A stretch of 64,000 nt of DNA from Croceicoccus sp. Ery15 (GCF_020985305.1 NZ_CP087588.1:372001-436000), one strand, 5' to 3'. Counted from the stretch's first letter, positions 9,115-17,267 are shown. Notes: a model not told the origin generated them from the sequence alone. A program made the numbers and translations.

Positions 9115-9563
9115 CGCGCCATCGCCTTGATGTGCTCGGGCAGATTGTGGTTATAGCATTTCTTTTCGTAGAGGCCGGAAATGCGCCAGCCGTTCTGGGT
9201 GCGGCGGAACTGGTGGATGTACCACAGGCCGAAGAAGATTGTCTGGGGCTGCCCATCATCGCCGGGAACGACCATCGGGTTTGTGCAGACCGACCGCGTT
9301 TCGCAGCGATCACCGTCAAAGCTGTATTGCGTGGTCGAAACCGCATGCTGCGACATCGGCACGGACCCAAGACTGGCTGCGAGGAACGACTTGATATCGG
9401 CCAGCGAACCTTTGACGCCGACCATTTCGCTATAGTCGATTACGGCATCATCGGTGAAATAGCCGTCAAGGGCATCGAAGTCCTTGTTGTCCACGGCATA
9501 GCAATATCCCACCATCAGGTCCTGAATCTCGAACCTGTCCGACATTTCTTCGATCGAAAGCAC
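9111..9563 (-). CDS. SnoaL-like (NTF2 fold) protein
   Basis: 150 residues. The pattern RFEIQDLMVGYCYAVDNKD followed by YFTDDAVIDY is the typical N-terminal helix and first strand of SnoaL-like NTF2-fold proteins, which act as small isomerases, cyclases, hydratases or dehydratases with a buried hydrophobic pocket. No catalytic residue can be assigned safely. It is first in an operon running to 4335 and divergent from another NTF2-fold gene at 9757, with operator box S2 between them. ATG at 9563 is preceded by AAGGGAGA. Family likely, reaction unknown. Confidence 0.8.
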   Translation of the reverse strand: MLSIEEMSDRFEIQDLMVGYCYAVDNKDFDALDGYFTDDAVIDYSEMVGVKGSLADIKSFLAASLGSVPMSQHAVSTTQYSFDGDRCETRSVCTNPMVVPGDDGQPQTIFFGLWYIHQFRRTQNGWRISGLYEKKCYNHNLPEHIKAMAR

Positions 9564-9622
9564 GGCAGTCTCCCTTCTGTCCGCTTATGCCACATGAATG
9601 TGCGGGTAATCGCCGGTCTGTT

Positions 9623-9638
9623 CCTGCCGATTGGTAGG
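9623..9638. promoter_or_regulatory. Candidate operator box S2
   Basis: CCTGCC-GATT-GGTAGG lies in the 193-bp divergent region between the two SnoaL-like genes, 60 bp from the start at 9563 and 119 bp from the start at 9757. An outer inverted repeat GGTCTG (9615-9620) and CAGACC (9642-9647) brackets it. The exact match to CCTNNC-N4-GNNAGG is seen in the sequence; binding is inferred. Confidence 0.6.
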
Positions 9639-9756
9639 TTGCAGACCGCAGCATGGAATTGAAAAGGGCCGCGATCGACGGCCGCATCCCTCTTCGGGCC
9701 TGGTCAGACGTATCCCTACGCTGCAAGATCGCAGCTCGACATAATGGAGAGTTTTT

Positions 9757-10287
9757 ATGGCTGGACGGATCCCGCCCTTCACACTGGATGATTTCAAGCT
9801 TTCGCCCGAAAAGCGTGCCGAGATTTGCGAAGGCCTGACCGAACGTCAAACGTTCATGGTCAACCAGTGGATGAACCTGCACGACAAGCTGAACGTAGGC
9901 GACTGGTCCGGATTCGACGAGTTCATGGACAAGGACAAGATGACCTACGACAATCCGAACCGGCCCGATCTGGGGACGTTCGAAGAGTGGAACAGCTCGC
10001 CCCGCGCGCTTTTCACTACGTTCCCGCCGTCGGTCTACCGCACGCTCAAGGCATGGGGCCGTGGCGACGACGAGATTTGCGTCCTGTGCCACCACCACGG
10101 CAAGCACACGGGCGGCCCCTACATGGGTGTTCAGCCGACGGGCAATCAGCTCGACGTGCTCTGGTTCAGCTGGATCAAGTTCAACGGCGACAAGATCGTG
10201 CACATCTATTCCATCTCGGACGTGCTTTCGATGCTGATCGACCTTGAAGTGATCGAGGCTCCGCAGCCGGTCGATCCCTACAAGTAA
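9757..10287 (+). CDS. SnoaL-like polyketide cyclase/NTF2-fold protein
   Basis: 176 residues, a longer NTF2-fold protein with MDKDKMTYDNPNRPDLGTFEE and a strand-rich half ending LWFSWIKFNGDKIVHIYSISD, which is the SnoaL-type pattern of polyketide cyclase and dehydratase-like proteins. The repeated His run CVLCHHHGKHTGG near residues 108-120 is unusual and could bind a metal or line the pocket. It is a single-gene unit: box S2 is upstream and a strong intrinsic terminator follows 13 bases after the stop. Such isolation with its own terminator suggests high expression. Function not assignable beyond the fold. Confidence 0.78.
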   Translation: MAGRIPPFTLDDFKLSPEKRAEICEGLTERQTFMVNQWMNLHDKLNVGDWSGFDEFMDKDKMTYDNPNRPDLGTFEEWNSSPRALFTTFPPSVYRTLKAWGRGDDEICVLCHHHGKHTGGPYMGVQPTGNQLDVLWFSWIKFNGDKIVHIYSISDVLSMLIDLEVIEAPQPVDPYK

Positions 10288-10300
10288 GGCAGCGCCAGTC

Positions 10301-10345
10301 ATGACGCGAAAGGGGGGCAATTCTGCCCCCCTTTTTTCGCGTCAT
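10301..10345 (+). terminator. Rho-independent terminator after the SnoaL gene
   Basis: A long inverted repeat: ATGACGCGAAA then GGGGGGCA, loop ATTC, TGCCCCCC then TTTTTTCGCGTCAT. The stem has an 8-bp GC-rich core followed by six T residues, and the outer arms ATGACGCGAAA pair with TTTCGCGTCAT. It can stop transcription in both directions because the opposite arm carries an A-run. It separates the SnoaL unit from the IS element that follows. Confidence 0.9.
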
Positions 10346-10388
10346 AGCGCGACCGGCCGCGTCGCTGGGTTATACCAAGGCGCGCTGA

Positions 10389-10962
10389 TCAGAACCCATG
10401 AGCCCATTGTCGCATTCCAATGGACATGATGCGCCACGGCTGATCGACGAGCTTGTTCCATGCGAAGCAGCAGTGGTCGACGATATCGTCGTAGGATTTG
10501 AAGATGCGGTTCGACAGCCAGTTGTCGCGCATGAACTGCCACAGGTTCTCGACCGGGTTCAGTTCAGGGCATCGTGGCGGCAGCGGCATCAGCGTGATGT
10601 TGGGCGGAACGATCAGTTCGGCCGATCCGTGCCATCCAGCCTGGTCGAGGATCAGTACGGCGTGGGCGCCCGGCGCGATATGGAAGGCGATTTCCTCCAG
10701 ATGCATACTCATCGCTTCGCTGTTGCACCGGGGCATGACGATGCCGGCAGCCTTGCCTTCAGCGGGACAGATCGCGCCGAAGAGCCAGGCTGAAGAGCGC
10801 CGCTGATCTTTGGGCGCCGACGGTCTCGTGCCGCGCTTCGCCCAGCGCCGCGTGAGCTTGGTCTGCTGACCGATACGGGCTTCATCCTGCCACCATAGCT
10901 CTACAGGCGTTCCTTGCGGGAGGCTGCATCTGATTTGCGCCAGGCGGGCAGCGAACTCTTTT
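10389..10962 (-). CDS. IS630 transposase, C-terminal DDE part (second frame)
   Basis: This frame reads FAARLAQIRCSLPQG, then WWQDEARIG, ILDQAGWHG and CPELNPVENLW, which are the three DDE catalytic blocks of IS630 transposases, all intact. It ends at 10389. It has no good start of its own at its upstream edge; an internal ATG at 10736 would leave out the first Asp. It therefore needs a -1 shift from the first frame at the run TTTTTAAAAAG near 10955-10965. The shift may be programmed, as in several IS630-family elements, or a mutation. Right boundary is approximate. Confidence 0.75.
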
Positions 10963-11449
10963 TAAAAATGGCAATGTCTTCACGCTTCTGGCCGCGATGG
11001 CGGGGTCGGGCCGAGAGCTTGCGATAACCCATCGCACGCAGTTCGCGCCCAAGAGTGTGGCGCGTGACCGACAGTTCGAATTCGTCCCAGACCCACTGCG
11101 CCAGATCACACAGCCGCCAACGCACTACGCCATGCGACGCGGGGATCGGGCCCGCCTCGACGATCTCGGCCAGCCGGGCGCGCTGATCGTCATTCAAGAT
11201 CGAAGCCCGCCCCGGAGCCTTGCGAGTGGCAAGACCGTCGGGGCCACCCTCGTTGAAGCGCAGAACCCAGTCGCGCACGATCTGCAGCGTCACGCCGGCA
11301 ATCTTCGCCGCTTCGCTGCGGCTCCCGCCGTCAAGAACCAGCGCAATGGCCAATAGGCGCCGGACCTGATCGGCATCATCGCATCGTCGCGCAAGCCCTC
11401 GCAAATCCGTCGAAGTGTAGTCAGATCTAATCTCAATCGCTGCCGCCAT
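10901..11449 (-). CDS. IS630 transposase, N-terminal DNA-binding part (first frame)
   Basis: 182 residues in frame. The HTH region RSEAAKIAGVTLQIVRDWVL and the second winged block VRWRLCDLAQWVWDEF bind the inverted repeats. After IFKKS the frame leaves the family consensus and runs 15 more residues (ending DAASRKERL) that are an out-of-frame reading of the conserved FAARLAQIRCSLPQG segment. The true family protein of about 350 residues spans 10389-11449 with a single -1 shift. Whether the element is active depends on that shift. Confidence 0.75.
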   Translation of the reverse strand: MAAAIEIRSDYTSTDLRGLARRCDDADQVRRLLAIALVLDGGSRSEAAKIAGVTLQIVRDWVLRFNEGGPDGLATRKAPGRASILNDDQRARLAEIVEAGPIPASHGVVRWRLCDLAQWVWDEFELSVTRHTLGRELRAMGYRKLSARPRHRGQKREDIAIFKKSSLPAWRKSDAASRKERL

Positions 11450-11536
11450 CGCAAGCCTCCTGTGCTTGCCATGGTGAATCAGAAAATCATCAACTTGGGA
11501 ATCCCCGGCGTGAGTCAGCCTCAGCGCGCCTTGGTA

Positions 11537-12289
11537 TTAGAGGCTGAAACCGCCATCCACGATGATCGTCTGGCCAGTAATATACGACGCCCGGTCCGAG
11601 GCGAGGAAGCGAACCGCTTCAGCCACGTCCTCACCGTTGCCAAAGCGGCGCAGGGCGATCGTCTTCTTCTGCTGTTCCCAGATTTCAGGCGTGTAGAGCC
11701 TCTTGACGAATTCTGCGCCAAGGCCGGCGTCGATGATTCCGGGCGCCACCATATTGGCGCGGATACCAAACTTGCCTTCTTCCTTGGCGATTGCGCGGCC
11801 CAGCGCTTCCATGCCTGCCTTGGGAACCGAAGATAGCGCATCGCCGGGCGGGAAGGTGTAGTTTGCGACCGACACAACGATCACGAAATTACCGCTTCCT
11901 TGCTGGCGGAACACGGGCAGTGCTGCTGCAACGACGCGCATCAGGCCGAGCAATTCGGTCTCGATCACCTCGCGCCACTGGGGTTCCTCAATCCGGCTGA
12001 CGAAAGGCTGTTCGATGGCGACACCCGATGCGAATACCACCGCATCGATCCGCCCGAAACGATCATTCGCCGCCGCGATAGCGGAACTCACGGATGCAGG
12101 CTCCGTCAGGTCGCACGGCACCGGCCAGCCCTCGCAGGATTTCGGCAATTGATTGGCAATCTCTTCGGCGATGGTTCTATTCGACCGGTAGGAAAGCGCA
12201 ATTCCACCGAAATCTTGAGCAAGCGCGCGCGCGCAAGCCCGGCCGAGGCCACCGGTCGAGCCGATGACGAATGCCGTCCTGCCACTCAT
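11537..12289 (-). CDS. SDR-fold protein lacking the usual catalytic Tyr
   Basis: 250 residues. The cofactor motif GSTGGLGRACARALAQ is at residues 10-25 and the C-terminal RFLASDRASYITGQTIIVDGG is typical of FabG-like SDRs. The normal YxxxK is replaced: the segment reads ALSSVPKAGME, so the Lys is kept but Ser stands where Tyr should be, and the NNAG strand reads VFASGVA. It may have an altered mechanism or a non-enzymatic role. Its stop codon is two bases from the IS right end. Its start overlaps the preceding hydrolase stop by four bases. Confidence 0.82.
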   Translation of the reverse strand: MSGRTAFVIGSTGGLGRACARALAQDFGGIALSYRSNRTIAEEIANQLPKSCEGWPVPCDLTEPASVSSAIAAANDRFGRIDAVVFASGVAIEQPFVSRIEEPQWREVIETELLGLMRVVAAALPVFRQQGSGNFVIVVSVANYTFPPGDALSSVPKAGMEALGRAIAKEEGKFGIRANMVAPGIIDAGLGAEFVKRLYTPEIWEQQKKTIALRRFGNGEDVAEAVRFLASDRASYITGQTIIVDGGFSL

Positions 12290-13134
12290 CCGGCGGCATC
12301 ATCAGAATAGCGGTCCAGCCTTTCAAGTAGTTTTGCGGCAAACTCGTCATTCCGATCTGCGGTGAACATATGGCCCGCGCCCTTGGCGGTCAGGACTTCA
12401 AGTTGGGGAGCGAGCGTCTGGAATCGCGCCGTATTCGCATCATTGACTAGATGGCTCCTTTCTGCACGGACCATTACGATAGGCGACGTAACCCGCGATG
12501 CAGCCGCAACAACCGCCTCGTTCTCACTTGGGGGGTGAATGAATTCCTCCTTGCCAGAGGCAGGATCCCAATGCCAGTGCCATCGACCTGACGGATCTTG
12601 CCGCATTGAACGGACTAACCGCGATGCATCTCGGATGCGCGGTTGGTCCAGATGGTGAGCCAAAGCATCTGCCGCCGCTTCGAGACAGGGATAGCCATGC
12701 GCTCCTTCGGCAAAGAAGCGGCGGATTCCATTGATTGCATGGTCCGGCATGTCTGGCGCTACGTCGGCCAGCATGATCAGTCGCACCCTGTCGGGATGGC
12801 GCGATCCGGCAATTAGGGACGCTTGGCCACCACGCGAAGCTCCAACAAGGGTTACACGATGGTCGAACTGTGAAAGCAGGCATTCGATATCGCGGGCAAA
12901 TGCATCAATATGATAGTTGCGGTCTGGTGCCCAATCGCTTTCGCCATGGCCACGGAGGTCGAAGGCTATGCCGTAGTACCCGGCTTTGCTCACTTTTAAG
13001 GCAGAGCCTCGCCATGCGTTACGACTTTGGCCTCCGCCATGGAAGAAGAAGACGGGTGGAGCCTGCGGGTCGCCAAAGGCTTCACCCGCAAGCTTCAGTC
13101 CGTCTCCTCGAAATCGGACTGTCTTGCCGTGCAT
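12286..13134 (-). CDS. Alpha/beta hydrolase
   Basis: 282 residues from the ATG at 13134, which lies one base after the stop of the VOC gene; an earlier in-frame Met (13260) would overlap that gene and is rejected. FFHGGGQSRNAW forms the oxyanion region, VGASRGGQ holds the nucleophile Ser100, and KGAGHMFTADR holds the His. AFDLRGHGESDW is the standard strand-4 block. The fold suits hydrolysis of an ester, lactone or C-C bond (meta-cleavage product hydrolase), the last being attractive because an extradiol dioxygenase is encoded at 17267. Base composition looks somewhat less GC-rich than neighbours by eye. Confidence 0.85.
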   Translation of the reverse strand: MHGKTVRFRGDGLKLAGEAFGDPQAPPVFFFHGGGQSRNAWRGSALKVSKAGYYGIAFDLRGHGESDWAPDRNYHIDAFARDIECLLSQFDHRVTLVGASRGGQASLIAGSRHPDRVRLIMLADVAPDMPDHAINGIRRFFAEGAHGYPCLEAAADALAHHLDQPRIRDASRLVRSMRQDPSGRWHWHWDPASGKEEFIHPPSENEAVVAAASRVTSPIVMVRAERSHLVNDANTARFQTLAPQLEVLTAKGAGHMFTADRNDEFAAKLLERLDRYSDDAAG

Positions 13135-13135
13135 G

Positions 13136-13684
13136 TTAAACCGATATGGGCACGGTTTCGGCGTGGCTCGGGTGTTCACCAGGTCCCTTGTAGGCAAACT
13201 TGCCAGGAGCATGGTGCCACTTGCCATCATCGCGGCTTTCGTACGGAGATGCCACTTCAATCAGGCAGCCATGGGTGCTTTTGGGACCGACCCAACTCCA
13301 CTTCTGCCAAGTCATGTCAGGATCGTTGAACGTCTCACCATCGCCCGGAAGATGCAGCCCTTCAGCCTTCATTTTTTCCATGGCGGCGGGGACGTCATCG
13401 GTGCTGAAGCACAAGTGATGGACATGCTCACCAACTTTGTCGAGCCGCTTGCCGAGCGGCGTTCCGGGGGTGGGCTGGATGAACTGAATCTCGGTTGAGT
13501 ATTCGTTGACGAAGGTTGCCCACTTCATGCCGGAATCTTCGCCACTTGAAAATTCATCATATTTCACAATTGGCTTTTCAAGCGATTGCGGGTCGAGAAC
13601 GCGAAGGATCTTGGTCCAGTCCTCGATCGCCTGATCGAGATCGCGAACCAGCATGCATACATGGGCAAAGGGACCGCTGGGCAT
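13136..13684 (-). CDS. VOC-fold protein (glyoxalase / methylmalonyl-CoA epimerase type)
   Basis: 182 residues with two beta-alpha-beta-beta-beta modules. FAHVCMLVRDLDQAIEDW opens the first module, EYSTEIQFIQP gives an acidic ligand, EHVHHLCFSTDDVPAAMEKM opens the second and GCLIEVASP ends it, so the H-E-H-E metal set of glyoxalase-type proteins appears complete. The long loop DPDMTWQKWSWVGPKSTHG is unusual. Such proteins isomerise, epimerise or open rings on metal-bound substrates. It stands between MaoC-like genes and an alpha/beta hydrolase in the operon that starts at 15727. Confidence 0.8.
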   Translation of the reverse strand: MPSGPFAHVCMLVRDLDQAIEDWTKILRVLDPQSLEKPIVKYDEFSSGEDSGMKWATFVNEYSTEIQFIQPTPGTPLGKRLDKVGEHVHHLCFSTDDVPAAMEKMKAEGLHLPGDGETFNDPDMTWQKWSWVGPKSTHGCLIEVASPYESRDDGKWHHAPGKFAYKGPGEHPSHAETVPISV

Positions 13685-13700
13685 AGTTGTTCTCCTTGGA

Positions 13701-14102
13701 TTATATCAAAATCGTGGCGGTGCCGGCATTGACTGTGCCGCGCCCGTCCACATCGAGCTTCAGATCGCAAGTTACGCGGTTCCCCTCGACGGCGGTAACT
13801 TCGCCTGAAGCAAAGACGCGGTCGCCTTCGTAGACATTGTCGAGAAATCGCGAATCCATCGTCTCGATCCGGCAACCGGGAAAGGCCGTCATCAGCATGT
13901 TCATCATATAGGCAACGTTGATCGGACCCTGATTGATCCGCTTGTCGCCAAGCCCTTTTGCCTTCACCACCTTTACATCGAGGTGGATCGGGTTTGGGTC
14001 GGCCAGGAACACGGACCAATCGCGCATGGCGTCCGGACTTACCGATTCGATCACGAAGGGGGGAATCGTGTATCCCGTCTTAATGTCTTCTGAAACGCTC
14101 AT
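13701..14102 (-). CDS. MaoC-like hot-dog dehydratase, C-terminal-type subunit
   Basis: 133 residues from the ATG at 14102, which overlaps the stop of the partner gene by four bases. The hydratase signature DPNPIHLDVKVVKAKG holds the Asp and His of (R)-specific enoyl-CoA hydratases, and RINQGPINVAYMMNML is the usual following helix. Together with the N-terminal-type subunit at 14099 it should make a heterodimeric MaoC hydratase acting on bulky enoyl-CoA esters, as known for steroid side-chain enzymes of actinobacteria. It is directly downstream of the acyl-CoA dehydrogenase unit. Confidence 0.85.
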   Translation of the reverse strand: MSVSEDIKTGYTIPPFVIESVSPDAMRDWSVFLADPNPIHLDVKVVKAKGLGDKRINQGPINVAYMMNMLMTAFPGCRIETMDSRFLDNVYEGDRVFASGEVTAVEGNRVTCDLKLDVDGRGTVNAGTATILI

Positions 14103-14551
14103 GCGGCAAGCTCTTTGCGCGGCAGGACCCAGACATTGTCCGTTTCCAGTACGGCATCGCCACCTGCGGCCGGATGCAGGCGAAGGCGATAGGTGAGGAC
14201 GTCCATCACCCCCAGCTTGCGGCTTTTCTTGCGCACGAGGCTGAGGATTTCGCCGGTGACCCGGTAATCCTGCCCGACCATGAGCTGCCCTGCAAAGCGC
14301 ACGCCGGAGGAGCCCATCATCGGGCCGTCCTCCACGTCGAATTCGCAAGTTTCGCACACGCCGGCCACGGTCTTGCCCATGGCGACCTGCGTGGCGATGT
14401 AATAATAGATTGGATGCGCGCTGCCGTCAGGCAAGGGCTGCACGCCGGTTGACCGGCACAGCGCCGCATTCTCGTCCATGCTGATCGAGAATATTGCTGT
14501 GCCATCTAGCGAAGTGCCGGCGACATCGGGAGCGGGGGGGAACTCTTCCAT
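14099..14551 (-). CDS. MaoC-like (FAS1-type) dehydratase, N-terminal-type subunit
   Basis: 150 residues. It has the hot-dog pattern (HPIYYYIATQVAMG, GVRFAGQLMVGQDYRVTGEI, VLTYRLRLHPAAGG) but not the DxxxxH hydratase motif, which fits the non-catalytic partner of split MaoC hydratases. The catalytic partner is encoded next, overlapping by four bases. The pair would hydrate an enoyl-CoA made by the acyl-CoA dehydrogenase encoded 12 bases upstream. The family is clear from arrangement; the substrate is not. Confidence 0.8.
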   Translation of the reverse strand: MEEFPPAPDVAGTSLDGTAIFSISMDENAALCRSTGVQPLPDGSAHPIYYYIATQVAMGKTVAGVCETCEFDVEDGPMMGSSGVRFAGQLMVGQDYRVTGEILSLVRKKSRKLGVMDVLTYRLRLHPAAGGDAVLETDNVWVLPRKELAA

Positions 14552-14563
14552 CTAAGCCCTCCT

Positions 14564-15727
14564 TCAGAATGACCGGGGCAGGCCGAGGTTTTCTGCGATC
14601 GAATTGCGCACCATCTCATTGGAAATTGGCGTCATGCGCAAAATGCGGTGGTCGCGCCAGTAACGTTGCATGTCGGTTTCGGCCGAATAGCCCATGCCGC
14701 CCATGATCTGGATCCCCATATCGGCGGCTTTTACCGCGTTTTCGGTGGCGACCATCTTCAGCATGTTCGCCTCGTTCCCGCAGGGCATGCCATTGGCTTG
14801 CATCCATGCGACATTGAATAGCAGCAGTTCGGTCAATTTCTGCGACGTGGCGATATCCGCGACATAATGCTGCAGGATCTGGAAGCGACCGATTACGCCA
14901 CCAAAAGCCTTGCGCTGCATCATATATTCCAGCGCGTCTTCCAGCACGCCGTCGATCGCGCCCAGACATTGCGCGCCGACCATGATGCGCTCATTATTCA
15001 GGCTGGGCAGCATCGCGCTCCACGCCTTGCCGGGTTCGCCCAGAACATCCTCATCGGGGACGAACACATCTTCGTAATGCACCTCGCAGCTTCCCATGGC
15101 ACGCATGCCAAGCTTGGGAAGCAGGTTGGTTGTGATGCCCGGCGATTTGGCGTCCACGAACAGCGCGATCAGACCGTGATGTTTCTTTTCCGCATTGCGG
15201 TCGCTTCGGGCCAGTACGAGCAGGCGGTCGGCGACCTTGGCGCCGGTGGTCCACATCTTTGCGCCGTTAAGCTTCCAGCCCCCGTCGACCTTGTCGGCAA
15301 AGGTCTTCATTGCACCGAGCACGTCGGTGCCGCCATCGGGTTCGGTCATCGAAAGCGACACGCGCAGATTGCCTGCTGCCATTTCGGGCAACCAGCGCTG
15401 CTTCTGCTCTTCGCTACCGGCGATCGCAACGGAATGGGCGCCCCCGAACGATGTAAGGCCCCAGACCCACAACAGGCCGCCAGCGGTGCGGGCCATTTCG
15501 CGCGCGAAGATCATCTGCATGACCACGTCGCCGCCAAGACCGCCATATTCTTCCGGAATGCCGACGCCGAAGAAACCCTGTTCTTTCAGCTTGTCCCATA
15601 CCTCGAAGGGATAGTTTGCCTCATCCGCTTCAAGCTTACGCATGAGGTCCTTGGGCAGCTCGGCATCGACCCAACGCCTTACGACATCGCGGAATGCGAT
15701 CTGTTCTTCAGTGAGATTGAAATCCAT
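14564..15727 (-). CDS. Acyl-CoA dehydrogenase
   Basis: 387 residues, normal length. VRVSLSMTEPDGGTDVLGAMKT-type FAD-contact sequence, MWTTGAKVADRLLVLARS and QIMGGMGYSAETDMQRYWRD are standard blocks. The residue usually acting as base (the Glu of the YEGT motif) is not there: the segment reads HRILRMTPISNEM, so the base must lie elsewhere (as in isovaleryl-CoA-type enzymes) or the substrate is unusual. Electrons would pass to the ETF encoded at 59356-61068. It is the first gene of the operon running to 11537, with box S3 upstream. Confidence 0.92.
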   Translation of the reverse strand: MDFNLTEEQIAFRDVVRRWVDAELPKDLMRKLEADEANYPFEVWDKLKEQGFFGVGIPEEYGGLGGDVVMQMIFAREMARTAGGLLWVWGLTSFGGAHSVAIAGSEEQKQRWLPEMAAGNLRVSLSMTEPDGGTDVLGAMKTFADKVDGGWKLNGAKMWTTGAKVADRLLVLARSDRNAEKKHHGLIALFVDAKSPGITTNLLPKLGMRAMGSCEVHYEDVFVPDEDVLGEPGKAWSAMLPSLNNERIMVGAQCLGAIDGVLEDALEYMMQRKAFGGVIGRFQILQHYVADIATSQKLTELLLFNVAWMQANGMPCGNEANMLKMVATENAVKAADMGIQIMGGMGYSAETDMQRYWRDHRILRMTPISNEMVRNSIAENLGLPRSF

Positions 15728-15761
15728 ACTGGCCTCGTGCTTTCGGATGCTGTGTTTGGAA

Positions 15762-15777
15762 CCTATCGAACGATGGG
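15762..15777. promoter_or_regulatory. Candidate operator box S3 (one mismatch)
   Basis: CCTATC-GAAC-GATGGG, one mismatch from the box, with AA before the left half as in other copies. It ends 35 bp before the acyl-CoA dehydrogenase start at 15727, in the only gap of this operon region (15728-15777), so it would serve the unit from 15727 to 11537. Weaker than S1, S2 and S10. Confidence 0.45.
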
Positions 15778-16545
15778 CTAGATCGACAGCCCGCCTTCGA
15801 CCGGCAGGACCGAACCGGTGACATAGGAGCCTGCAGGGGATGCCAGGAAAATAGCCGCGCCGGCCATGTCCTCGGCCATTCCCGTCCGCCCGCGCGGGAC
15901 CATGGATTCGACCATCTTGCGCATTGCATCGTCGGTGATCACGGTCATGTCGCTCTCAAAGAAGCCGGGCGCGATGGCATTGACGGTGATATTGTCCGAT
16001 GCGAGATTTTTGGCCAGAGACTTGGTGAGCCAGTGTATTGCACCCTTCGATGCCTGATAGGCATAGACCTCGCGCGGACCGACCTTGAGCGCGCCGACCG
16101 ACCCGATATTGATCACGCTGGCCGGTCGTTGTGCGCTGCCCCCCGCGCGCAGCAGCGGCAACAGCTTCTGCAACAGGAAGAATGGGCTCTTCAGGTTGAG
16201 GTCGAGGACGCCGTCCCAATCGGATTCCGTAAATTCGTCGATCGCGGCGTCGGACAGAGTGCCTGCGTTGTTGACGAGCACATGCAGAGCTTTCTCGCGG
16301 CCCGAAAGCTCCGCTACCAGCGCCTTGATGCCGTCGATGGTCGAGATATCGGCAGCGATGCCGATGACGTCGCCGGGGATATTCCCTGCCACGGCAGCGA
16401 CCTTTTCGGCATTGCGGGCACAGATATAGACCCGCGCACCGGCCGCGGCGAGCCCTTCGGCGATCATCCGGCCGATACCGGCGCTGCCGCCGGTGACCAG
16501 TGCGACACGGCCCTTTATCGAAAACAACGTGGTGGCATCGATCAT
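15778..16545 (-). CDS. Short-chain dehydrogenase/reductase
   Basis: 255 residues from the ATG at 16545, which overlaps the stop of the upstream hydrolase gene by four bases; an upstream extension to 16782 is inside that gene. TGGSAGIGRMIAEGLAAAG binds NAD(P), LVNNAG follows, and VYAYQASKGAIHWL holds the Tyr-Lys pair. It is closely similar in style to the SDR at 21654 (GRMIAEGL, PGFFxxxMT), so the two are paralogues from this pathway. It is the last gene of the operon starting at 21589. Role: oxidation of a hydroxyl, substrate unknown. Confidence 0.88.
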   Translation of the reverse strand: MIDATTLFSIKGRVALVTGGSAGIGRMIAEGLAAAGARVYICARNAEKVAAVAGNIPGDVIGIAADISTIDGIKALVAELSGREKALHVLVNNAGTLSDAAIDEFTESDWDGVLDLNLKSPFFLLQKLLPLLRAGGSAQRPASVINIGSVGALKVGPREVYAYQASKGAIHWLTKSLAKNLASDNITVNAIAPGFFESDMTVITDDAMRKMVESMVPRGRTGMAEDMAGAAIFLASPAGSYVTGSVLPVEGGLSI

Positions 16546-17267
16546 GCCACGATCTCCAGCATCATGTCGGCAAGCCCTTCGGGATCGCCTACGTTGAAAG
16601 CATGGTCGCCCGGATGCTTGTGCATCGTCCAGCCCAGCTTTTCGGCCCGTTCGTGCATCATGCCCATGATGGTGTGTTCGGCAGCGATATAATCCACCGG
16701 ATGGGTGATCGATTCCGCGCCGACGGGAATGACGCAGCTGGTGGCGCGCATTGGCTGGTCGGACAGGTGGTCCAGCAGCCATTTCTCGCGGTCGCGATCC
16801 ATCATGTGCGGATGGTCCTTGGCCATCGCGCGCTGTTGTTCATGCACGCCCGACCCGATCGGGCCCTCTCCGCCATCCAGCATGGCATCCAGTCCGGCGG
16901 CTTCCTCTTCACTCGCGAAACCCATCATCGATGCGATGCGTTCACCCGCATGGGGGACGATCGCGTCGAGATAGATGACGCGCCGAACGCGGTCGCCCGC
17001 CTGCGCCAACACGCCCGGCGCGACGGTGCCGGCATAGGAATGTGCAACCAGGATCACGTCCGACAGATCTTCATACTTCAAGACGTTCACAATGTCGGTC
17101 ACATGGACCGCATTGCCGACGTCGCGACCGATCAGATGTTCCCGTTCGCCAAATCCGGTGAAGGTGGGGGTGAACACCGTGTGCCCCTTGGACTCAAGCG
17201 CCTCACGCATGAATTTCCACGTCCAGCCGCCCATGCCGCCGCCGTGCATCAGAAGAAAAACAGCCAT
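16542..17267 (-). CDS. Alpha/beta hydrolase
   Basis: 241 residues. LMHGGGMGGWTWKF is the oxyanion loop, VAHSYAGTVAPG carries the nucleophile Ser77, LDAIVPHAGE lies after strand 6, and HPGDHAFNVGDP supplies the catalytic His. It resembles methylesterase/EstC-like small hydrolases. Its ATG overlaps the stop of the extradiol dioxygenase gene by one base (TAATG), so it is a good candidate for hydrolysing the ring-cleavage product. The next gene overlaps by four bases. Confidence 0.85.
   Translation of the reverse strand: MAVFLLMHGGGMGGWTWKFMREALESKGHTVFTPTFTGFGEREHLIGRDVGNAVHVTDIVNVLKYEDLSDVILVAHSYAGTVAPGVLAQAGDRVRRVIYLDAIVPHAGERIASMMGFASEEEAAGLDAMLDGGEGPIGSGVHEQQRAMAKDHPHMMDRDREKWLLDHLSDQPMRATSCVIPVGAESITHPVDYIAAEHTIMGMMHERAEKLGWTMHKHPGDHAFNVGDPEGLADMMLEIVA

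Larger units (their letters stand above)
10375..11534. mobile_element. IS630-family insertion sequence with 14-bp inverted ends and TA target duplication
   Basis: The left end CCAAGGCGCGCTGA (10375-10388) is repeated exactly in inverse orientation at 11521-11534, and TA flanks both ends (10373-10374 and 11535-11536), as expected for IS630/Tc1 elements. The 1160-bp length is normal. The element carries one transposase in two frames on the minus strand. It landed two bases beyond the stop codon of the SDR gene at 11537, so no gene was broken, but it separates that operon from its original downstream DNA. The stop codon of the transposase abuts the left inverted repeat. Confidence 0.88.
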
